Source: Burkholderiales bacterium
GTDB lineage: Bacteria > Pseudomonadota > Gammaproteobacteria > Burkholderiales > Casimicrobiaceae
Direction: 5' to 3'
DNA length: 38,176 bases
Assembly (NCBI GenBank): GCA_020847675.1
Contig: JADLBN010000034.1
Location: 1 to 38,176 of the forward strand
Under the pieces are notes generated by a model. The model worked only from the letters and a program-made list of their open reading frames with translations, ran no database searches and was not told the DNA's origin. Within the stretch, counting starts at the first letter, position 1. Every line of letters begins with the position of its first letter. Positions 32,337 to 38,176 of the stretch are shown here, one piece after another. The position numbers were made by a program, and so were the translations under genes.

Positions 32337-33284
32337 TCAAGCGATGCCCTTTTCCGCGAGCGCCGCCATCCCGTCGGACACGTTCTCGTGCACGCCGAGC
32401 TTGCGCGGGCCGACGCCGAGCGCGATGCCGAGGAGCTGCGTGAAATAGAGGATCTTCACGTTCGTCTTCTCTCCGAACACCTTCTCGGCTCGCACCTGGT
32501 GCATCTCGAGTCCGCTGTGGCAAGTGGGGCACTCGGTGGCGATCACGTCCGCGCCCGATGCCTCGGCCGCGCGCAGGATGTTGAGCACGAGCTTCGTCGA
32601 GGTGTCGCTGTCGGAGAGCGTGTGCGCGCCTCCGCAGCAGGCGGTCTTGAGCGCGAACTCGACGCTCTGCGCGCCGGCGGCGTCGAGCAGGTCGTCCATG
32701 AAGTGGGGCTTGAGCGTCGAATCGCTTCCCGGCCCCTTGTCCTTCTCGGGAAAGATGTGGCGCGGCCGCGTGTACATGCAGCCGTAGTAGTTGGCGATCT
32801 TCAGGCCCGAGAGCGACTTCTTCACCCTGCTGCGCAGGCCTTCTTCGCCGATGCCGTGCTTGATCCAGTCGAGGGCGTGGATCGACTCGACCTCGCCCGC
32901 CTCGTAGGGCGCGTGGCCGGACTTGCCCGAGAGCCGCGACACGGTCGCCCGCGAGGCCTCGTCGTGGGCGAGGTCGTACTCGGCCTTCTTGAGGTTGTGG
33001 TAGCAGCCGTTGCACGGCGACATCACCACGTCCGCCTTCATCTCGTGCGCGGCGATCGAGAGCACCCGCGACGACAGGTAGGTCTGCAGCTTCGGGTCGA
33101 CGTTCTTCACCTCCATCGCCCCGCAGCAGTTCCAGTCCGGCACCTCCTCGAGCGCGAGGCCCAGCGCCTCGCCGACCGCGCGCGTGGAGACGTCGTAGGC
33201 GTGCGCGGTGCCCTCCAGCGCGCAGCCCGGGTAGTACGCGACCTTGCGGTAGCGCGCCTTGAGATCGTCCTTCGGGTCGCTCAT
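32337..33284 (-). CDS. shdrB2: sHdrB2, CCG-domain subunit
   Basis: A 315-residue protein with two CCG motifs of the HdrB type: YYPGCALEG, WNCCGAMEV and SPCNGCYHNL form the first; YYGCMYTRP, TACCGGAHTL and TECPTCHSG the second. These bind noncubane [4Fe-4S] clusters in methanogen HdrB, where heterodisulfide is reduced. In the sHdr complex the subunit is thought to act oxidatively on sulfur linked to LbpA. It lies 13 bases after sHdrC2, in the standard order of sHdr loci. Length is normal. Confidence 0.93.
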   Translation of the reverse strand: MSDPKDDLKARYRKVAYYPGCALEGTAHAYDVSTRAVGEALGLALEEVPDWNCCGAMEVKNVDPKLQTYLSSRVLSIAAHEMKADVVMSPCNGCYHNLKKAEYDLAHDEASRATVSRLSGKSGHAPYEAGEVESIHALDWIKHGIGEEGLRSRVKKSLSGLKIANYYGCMYTRPRHIFPEKDKGPGSDSTLKPHFMDDLLDAAGAQSVEFALKTACCGGAHTLSDSDTSTKLVLNILRAAEASGADVIATECPTCHSGLEMHQVRAEKVFGEKTNVKILYFTQLLGIALGVGPRKLGVHENVSDGMAALAEKGIA

Positions 33285-33297
33285 CGCCTGCGCTCCG

Positions 33298-34074
33298 TCA
33301 ATGCCTTGCCGCGTCCGCGGCTCCCGTGCCGCCCGCCTTCGGCTCGCCGAGGCCGAGGGCCTTCCGGTGTTCGGACTCCCGCTCGTGCACGTAGTCGGTC
33401 AGGGCCGTGCGGGCCTTCGCCCAGCGCCGCGTGCGCGGCCGGAAGAGTGTCGCCTTGCCCATCGCGAAGGCGAGCTTCACCGGCATGCGCCGCGCGACGC
33501 GCCGCGCCATCTCGATGAGCCAATCCTGCTTCAGCGCCTGCCCGGTGCGGGCGAAGAAGCGGCGCAGGATGCGGCCCTCCTCGATGCGCCCGGTCTCGAT
33601 CACCTGGCCGGTGAACTCCTGGTCGAACAACGTCGAGGGCGAGGGCGGCGTGTGGCCCTTCAATTCGAGCCAGTGCGCGGTGGCCTTCATCACTCCTTCG
33701 GGGAACACGTCGCGCGGGCAGGCGTAGGTGCACTTGTTGCACGAGACGCACTGCCAGATGATGTCCTTGTCGCGCAGGAGCTCGGACTCCATGCCGGTGC
33801 GGATCAGGTAGATCCAGAAGCGCGGGTTGAAGTCCGGGTTGAGCGCGTTGACCGTGCACGCGTTGGTGCAGGAGCCACATTGCCAGCAGCGGTGGATGTG
33901 CTCGCCGCCGGGGAGCGCCGCGATCTCGTCCTGCAGGCGCTCGTTGTAGTCGGTGACCACGCGCGGCTCGATGAACGTGCTCCAGTGGCCGGAGACGTCG
34001 ATGCCGTCGAGCACCAGACGATCGTGCTTGCGCACGTTCTCGGGGCGGATCAGGGATTGCTCGTGGATCGCCAT
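33298..34074 (-). CDS. shdrC2: sHdrC2, iron-sulfur subunit
   Basis: A 258-residue electron-transfer protein with two [4Fe-4S] motifs: CWQCGSCTNACTVN (the final Cys followed by Thr, not the usual Pro) and CVSCNKCTYACPRD. The rest is helical and charged (ARRVARRMPVKLAFAMGKAT). It should pass electrons between the sHdrB2 cluster and the flavin of sHdrA. GGGAG precedes the ATG. The neighbouring gene ends 10 bases before its start. No membrane segment is seen, so the complex is likely cytoplasmic or peripheral. Confidence 0.93.
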   Translation of the reverse strand: MAIHEQSLIRPENVRKHDRLVLDGIDVSGHWSTFIEPRVVTDYNERLQDEIAALPGGEHIHRCWQCGSCTNACTVNALNPDFNPRFWIYLIRTGMESELLRDKDIIWQCVSCNKCTYACPRDVFPEGVMKATAHWLELKGHTPPSPSTLFDQEFTGQVIETGRIEEGRILRRFFARTGQALKQDWLIEMARRVARRMPVKLAFAMGKATLFRPRTRRWAKARTALTDYVHERESEHRKALGLGEPKAGGTGAADAARH

Positions 34075-34084
34075 GGCTCTCCCG

Positions 34085-34954
34085 TCAGGCGGCGGGACGC
34101 CGCTCGTCGATGACCTCGGCGCTGCCGTCGCTCACCTTGAGCCGGGTGCGCCCGTCGCGCCCGATCCCGTCGAGGCCGAGCATGCGCTGCACGTGCAGCA
34201 TCGGGTCCTCGTGGCTCGAGAAGTCGGCGCGCAGGTAGCTGCCGCCCTGCTCGGCCACGTAGGTCGCGTACACCTGCGCGAGCAGGAGATCGACGTACAC
34301 CGGCACGTCGCGGAACACGCCGTTGGCGGCGAGCCAGCCGGCGAGTTCCTCGCGCAGCACCGCGAAGGTGTCGAAGCGGTCGGGGACGTCGAGGCTGCGG
34401 TAATCGACGTCGTCGCCGTGCCAGATTTCGCGCAGCGCCCCGGTGTTGCACTGCGCGTCCCACACCCAGCGCGTCATCAGCGGCCAGCGCTCGGGATCGA
34501 CGCCGTGCAGGACCTCGGCCGCGAGGTCGCGGACGAAGCGGTGCTCGCGATCGTCGGGGAAGGCGGAGCAGAACGCGTCGATGCGCGCGTCGGCCCCATC
34601 GGTGCGCGCCGCGCCGTCGAGGAGCGCGGCGATGCGCGCGCGCAGCGCGGGAAACGCGTCCGGCTCGAGGTAGCGCGACGCGCGCCGCCGCACCGTCGCC
34701 ATGCAGGCGCAAACGCGCCGCAGGCCGGCGAGTTCGACGCGGGCCGCGCGACCCTCGCCCAGGATCTCGCGGAACGCGAGGTGCTTCTGCGTGAGCGCGG
34801 CGACGTAGCGCTCGACGCCGCCGCATTCGTCGCTCCGCGCGATGAGCGACTCGAAGGCGACCGCGAGCTTCGGCCCGGACAGCTCGAGGCGCGGGCGCGC
34901 GGCCGGCGGCGGCGCCGGGGCGCCCGCCGCGATCAGCGCGGCCAGCGACTTCAT
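34085..34954 (-). CDS. Conserved hyp protein of sHdr clusters
   Basis: A 289-residue soluble protein without a recognised domain, in the position (between sHdrA and sHdrC2) held by the gene called hyp in characterised sHdr loci. It has an Ala/Pro-rich start (MKSLAALIAAGAPAPPPAAR) and two cysteines in RRVCACMATVRRRASRY. Conserved-looking aromatic segments include WPLMTRWVWDAQCNTGALRE and VYVDLLLAQVYATYVAEQGG. The neighbours are 13 and 10 bases away. The role is unknown; structural support of the complex is a guess. Confidence 0.8.
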   Translation of the reverse strand: MKSLAALIAAGAPAPPPAARPRLELSGPKLAVAFESLIARSDECGGVERYVAALTQKHLAFREILGEGRAARVELAGLRRVCACMATVRRRASRYLEPDAFPALRARIAALLDGAARTDGADARIDAFCSAFPDDREHRFVRDLAAEVLHGVDPERWPLMTRWVWDAQCNTGALREIWHGDDVDYRSLDVPDRFDTFAVLREELAGWLAANGVFRDVPVYVDLLLAQVYATYVAEQGGSYLRADFSSHEDPMLHVQRMLGLDGIGRDGRTRLKVSDGSAEVIDERRPAA

Positions 34955-34967
34955 GTCCGCGGACGCC

Positions 34968-36020
34968 TCACGCGGTCGCCGGCGCCGGCGCGCGATTGAT
35001 CAGCGCGAGCGCCGCCATCGCGGCCGCGTTGGCCTGCGCGATCGAGTCGTCGATGGTCTCGGGACCGGTGGCGGCACCCGCGACGAACACGCCCGGCCGC
35101 GACGTCGCGCCGGCCGTGCCGTAGGCGCTCGCCTTGCCGATGTAGCCGTGCTCCTGGAGGTCCACGCCGAAGGCGGTCGAGATGCGCTTGTTGTCGATGT
35201 TCGGGTCCATGCCGATCGCGTGGACCACCATGTCGAACGGGATCGTGATCGGCCGCTTGACCAGCGTGTCCTCGCCCTTGACGATGAGCTTCGAGCCGTC
35301 GGAAGTGACCTCGGCAATCCGCGCCTTGATGTACTTGACCTTGAACTCCTCCTGGCTCTGCCAGTAGTACTTGGTCTCGTACAGGCCGAAGGTGCGGATG
35401 TCCATGTAGTAGATGTAGACATGGCAGCTCGGCAGTTCCTCGCGGATCTCCATCGCGATGTTGCACGAGACGGTGCAGCAGATCTTCGAGCACCACTCGC
35501 GGCCGATCTGGCGGTCGCGCGAACCCACGCACAGCAGGATGGCGACGCGCTCGGGCTTGCGGCCGTCCGACGGGCAGCGGATGCCGCGGCCCGACGAGAT
35601 CATCTGCTCGACCTGCGTGGTGGTGACCACGTCGGGGTAGGTGCCGAAGCCCCATTCGGGCTTGTTGATCGAGTCGAAGTGCGTGAATCCGGTGGCGAGG
35701 ATCGCAGCGCCGGCGTCGACGCTGCTGCCGTCGGACAGCCCCGCGCGGAAGGCGCCCGGCTCGCCGTCGAGGCGCGCGACGGTGCAGCCGCGCTTCACCG
35801 TCACGAGGGGATTCGACTCGACGCGCGCCACCATGCCGCCGATGGCGTCCTTCGCCCATTCGCCGGAGGGCACGAGTTTCGCGTAGCCCGACAGGATCGG
35901 CGCGCCGCCCAGGCGCTGCTCCCTCTCGACCAGCGTGACGGGCACGCCGACCGACGCCAGCGCATGGGCTGCCGCCAGGCCGGCCGGTCCCGCGCCGGCC
36001 ACCAGCACCGCTTTGCTCAT
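34968..36020 (-). CDS. shdrA: sHdrA, flavin and iron-sulfur subunit
   Basis: A 350-residue flavoprotein, the length of sHdrA, which lacks the extra domains of methanogen HdrA. The FAD motif is VLVAGAGPAGLAAAHALASV, and a second nucleotide-contact segment is VHAIGMDPNIDNKR then FVAGAATGPETIDDSIAQAN. A cysteine-rich stretch REWCSKICCTVSCNIAMEI (Cys177, 181, 182, 186) provides the [4Fe-4S] ligands, with Cys164 nearby. A GGAGG site precedes the ATG. The subunit would route electrons from sulfur oxidation to the acceptor. It follows sHdrB1 after a 127-base gap with short repeats. Confidence 0.94.
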   Translation of the reverse strand: MSKAVLVAGAGPAGLAAAHALASVGVPVTLVEREQRLGGAPILSGYAKLVPSGEWAKDAIGGMVARVESNPLVTVKRGCTVARLDGEPGAFRAGLSDGSSVDAGAAILATGFTHFDSINKPEWGFGTYPDVVTTTQVEQMISSGRGIRCPSDGRKPERVAILLCVGSRDRQIGREWCSKICCTVSCNIAMEIREELPSCHVYIYYMDIRTFGLYETKYYWQSQEEFKVKYIKARIAEVTSDGSKLIVKGEDTLVKRPITIPFDMVVHAIGMDPNIDNKRISTAFGVDLQEHGYIGKASAYGTAGATSRPGVFVAGAATGPETIDDSIAQANAAAMAALALINRAPAPATA

Positions 36021-36147
36021 GGGACATTCCTCCGCGCTGCGCGCTTCCGGGCTGCTTCGCGCGCGGGGCGACCCCTCGCGCTCGTGGGACTTCCCTTCGC
36101 GCTTCGTGCCGCGAGACCCGTTCGCGCTCCGGGGCGAGCCTCCGCGA
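36021..36147. repeat. Short imperfect repeats between sHdrB1 and sHdrA genes
   Basis: Four imperfect units of about 21-24 bp built on TTCGCGCTCs...GGGCGA..CCC fill most of this gap. The other intergenic gaps from sHdrA to sHdrB2 are 10-13 bases. The repeats may fold into small hairpins and adjust expression of downstream genes. The function is unknown. Confidence 0.35.
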
Positions 36148-37509
36148 TCATGCGCTCCTCGCGATCGGAATGTAACCGGGGCCCGAGGTGATCATGCGCC
36201 TCGGGTCGTAGAGGTTTTCCTGGCGGCCCTCCTTCACCTCGTCGAGGTAGGCGACGAATTCCGCCTTCTTCGCCTGCCAGTCGATGCCCATCTTCTCCAT
36301 CAGCTTCTCGGTCGACGACGCGTGCCAGTGCGACTGGACGATCTTGTACGGGTGCGCGCCGCACGCGAGCGCGGCGAACTGGCAGTCGGCGAGCACCGGG
36401 ACGTCGACCTCCTTGCCCGCGGCCTTGCCGATCCACTGGTTCTTGTCGAGCGTGGTGATGCAGCCGGTGTCGTGGCCGATCATCACGTCGGCGTGCGCTT
36501 CGTCCTGCACCACGCGCATCTTGCGGTCGATCGCGAAACTGCGGGTGAATTCGCGCTCGCTGATGATGTGGCGGAAGCCGAAGCCGCAGCAGTCGTACCA
36601 GGTCGAATAGTCGATCACCTGGGCGCCCAGCGTCTGCAGGATCCCGGTCGACACCGCCAGGCGGTTCCCTTCGAGGATGTTGTCGTCGTAGATCGCGTCC
36701 TGCGGCACCATCTTGTAGACGTGGCACGCCGGGTGGACGGTCGCGCGCACGCCGCTCACGTCGATCTCCTGCAGCGTGGCGATGCGCTCGCGCATCATGT
36801 GGACCCACTCGGAGTAGTGGACCACCTCCTCGGGGATCAGGAGCTTGCCGTCGACCAGGCGCCCGAGCTTCGCGAGGATCCTGTGCACCTTCTCGCGCAG
36901 CGTCGCCGAGTGCAGCAGGTAGCTGCGGACCTCCTTGTAGTTGCCGAACGAGGTGCCGCAGTGCACCAGCGGGTAGTAGTAGCCGTCGGGCAGTCCCTGG
37001 GCGCGCGCGGAGACGTAGGCCTGGTGGAAGTTGCGCAGGAACACCGCGGCGAGGCTCTCGATGTTGCCGATGCCCGACCCGTGGTAGTTCCACGCCGTGC
37101 ACGAGGTCTGGTCGGTCTCGTCCAGGTACTCGATGTCGAGCCGGTTCATGAGCCACAGGAGCGAGGCCGGGTAGCCGGGGATGTTGCCGCACTGGCCGCA
37201 GGACTTGTGGTGCCACAGCCTTCGCGTCGGGACCTTCTTGTCCCAGCCGTAGAGCGTCTTGGCGATCACCGGCGCGTGGTCGTCGTGGATGCGGTGCACG
37301 ACGATCTCGCCCTCGCGCTCGAGCTGCCACATGACGTCGCGCACGTCCTCGACGTGCTGCTTGGTGGTGAGCATCGAGCGCTTGTCGATCTTGAGCTCGA
37401 CCCACGCGGTCGCCGTGCGCGCGTCCTCGGCGGAGAGCTTCGAGTCGCGCCACTCGGGGCCGTGGCCGGTGAATCGGCCGCCTGGTTGCGGTTGGATGGG
37501 GTTCGCCAT
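36148..37509 (-). CDS. shdrB1: sHdrB1, CCG-domain subunit
   Basis: A 453-residue protein, larger than sHdrB2, as usual for B1. The N-terminal region has HHKSCGQCGNIPGYPAS, QTSCTAWNYHG and LVHCGTSFGNYKEV, an altered cysteine domain. The C-terminal CCG domain shows HPACHVYKMV, WYDCCGFGFRH, HDTGCITTLDKNQ and ADCQFAALACGAHP. AGGAGG lies just upstream of the ATG. It presumably carries a noncubane cluster that works on the sulfur substrate. The sHdrC1 gene ends 85 bases upstream. Confidence 0.94.
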   Translation of the reverse strand: MANPIQPQPGGRFTGHGPEWRDSKLSAEDARTATAWVELKIDKRSMLTTKQHVEDVRDVMWQLEREGEIVVHRIHDDHAPVIAKTLYGWDKKVPTRRLWHHKSCGQCGNIPGYPASLLWLMNRLDIEYLDETDQTSCTAWNYHGSGIGNIESLAAVFLRNFHQAYVSARAQGLPDGYYYPLVHCGTSFGNYKEVRSYLLHSATLREKVHRILAKLGRLVDGKLLIPEEVVHYSEWVHMMRERIATLQEIDVSGVRATVHPACHVYKMVPQDAIYDDNILEGNRLAVSTGILQTLGAQVIDYSTWYDCCGFGFRHIISEREFTRSFAIDRKMRVVQDEAHADVMIGHDTGCITTLDKNQWIGKAAGKEVDVPVLADCQFAALACGAHPYKIVQSHWHASSTEKLMEKMGIDWQAKKAEFVAYLDEVKEGRQENLYDPRRMITSGPGYIPIARSA

Positions 37510-37594
37510 GTCGATCCTCCTGCGTGCTGCCGTCCCGCGGAACGCGGGCGCCTGGTTGTGCCGCCGGCAGCCGCCCCGCCGCGGGGCGACGCCG

Positions 37595-38176
37595 TCACTC
37601 GTCCTCGTCTTCCTGTTCGTCGAGCCAGTCGCGGTAGTCCTCGCGCTTCTCGTCCATGATGTCGGTGATCACGTCGAACAGGTTCTCGTCGATCGTCTCG
37701 AGCTGCTTCAGGACGCCGGTCTCCTCCCAGATCGTGTAGAGCTCGATGGACGTCTTGAGGTTCACTTCCCACGCCGTGGCCGTGGTGTTGAGCGTGGGCA
37801 TCGGGATGGCCTTGCGCAGAACCTTGAGCGGCGCCTCGACCTTGCAGATGTTCGGGCCCCAGTCCGCGAAGTGGTCGCGGTTGATCATGTCGGGCGAGAG
37901 CTGGTTGCCGGTCGAGATGAGCTTCAGCATCACCCGGCTGAACGGCCGCAGCACGTTGCGCGCCGACTCGAAGCCGTGCTTGATCGCCGTCTCGCGCATC
38001 AGCATCACGAGGCCGCCGGGCGAGTTGCCGAACGGGCAGCGGGCGGCGCAGGTGTAGCACTGCGCGCAGGCCCAGATCTTCTCCTGCATCGCGTCGTAGA
38101 TGCCCTCGAGGTTCTCGGTCCACAGGAGCTGGACGATCTCGCGCGGGCTGAAGTCGTAGTAGTGCGCCGCGGGGCA
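37595..38176 (-). CDS. shdrC1: sHdrC1, iron-sulfur subunit, partial
   Basis: The frame is open to the right edge, so the start lies outside the window; 193 residues are visible. The second [4Fe-4S] motif CAQCYTCAARCPFGNSPGG is complete, while a Cys-Pro at the very edge is probably the end of the first motif (CPAAHYYDFSPREIVQ). An acidic tail (DYRDWLDEQEDEDE) closes the protein. The ATG at 38089 is internal. It is the first visible gene of the array; its promoter and any further upstream genes lie outside. Confidence 0.92.
   Translation of the reverse strand, partial: CPAAHYYDFSPREIVQLLWTENLEGIYDAMQEKIWACAQCYTCAARCPFGNSPGGLVMLMRETAIKHGFESARNVLRPFSRVMLKLISTGNQLSPDMINRDHFADWGPNICKVEAPLKVLRKAIPMPTLNTTATAWEVNLKTSIELYTIWEETGVLKQLETIDENLFDVITDIMDEKREDYRDWLDEQEDEDE

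Noticed and set aside
31804-33015. 404-codon reading for the gene downstream of sHdrB2
   Set aside because: The upstream 248 codons overlap sHdrB2 in another frame and look like shadow sequence; the real protein most likely starts at 32271 or 32304.

Overview
This window is a GC-rich, gene-dense stretch of a bacterial chromosome. It is most likely betaproteobacterial: birA sits next to a type III pantothenate kinase (coaX) and a SPOR protein, and YaeQ, a homogentisate-type 4-hydroxyphenylpyruvate dioxygenase and a 3-oxoadipyl-CoA thiolase are present. This assignment rests on gene content and protein resemblance only. Both edges cut genes: a secreted DsrE-like protein on the left and sHdrC1 on the right. 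No rRNA, tRNA, CRISPR array, insertion sequence or phage gene was recognised.

The left half (about 1-21.4 kb) is mostly housekeeping and catabolic. It holds an EamA transporter, a beta-hydroxyacid dehydrogenase, an inositol-monophosphatase/HisN-like phosphatase, an epimerase and small membrane proteins. After these come an SRPBCC protein, DoxX, YaeQ, HPPD, BirA, CoaX, a SPOR protein, a cytidine-deaminase-like enzyme, a GNAT acetyltransferase and two TPM-domain proteins. This half closes with a PcaF thiolase, an MFS exporter, a NarL-type two-component system with a small third gene, a thioesterase and an acyl-CoA dehydrogenase. Several short palindromic or tandem repeats lie between these genes.

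The right half (about 21.7-38.2 kb) is a sulfur-oxidation region built around the heterodisulfide-reductase-like (sHdr) pathway. A plus-strand operon carries a DsrE-like protein, TusA, an SQR-like flavoprotein and a DUF1641-like repeat protein. Facing it is a compact minus-strand operon: a small membrane protein, a lipoate-binding protein (LbpA-like, here lbpA2), and a thioredoxin fused to the same membrane module. A CsoR/FrmR-family repressor with a G-tract operator-like site follows, then a larger DsrE-family protein, a FadL/OmpP1-type outer membrane protein, an AurF-like diiron protein and a luciferase-like monooxygenase. The far right is the minus-strand array sHdrC1-B1-A-hyp-C2-B2, an unrecognised small protein, lbpA1 and an ArsR-type regulator with the SqrR/BigR/sHdrR cysteine spacing.

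My reading is that sulfane sulfur, delivered by TusA and DsrE carriers and possibly produced by the SQR-like enzyme, is loaded on lipoate of LbpA and oxidised by the sHdr complex in the cytoplasm. The ArsR and CsoR-family regulators would sense persulfide. The least explained parts are the second LbpA operon with its duplicated membrane module, the unknown gene between sHdrB2 and lbpA1, and the monooxygenase/FadL block inside the sulfur region.
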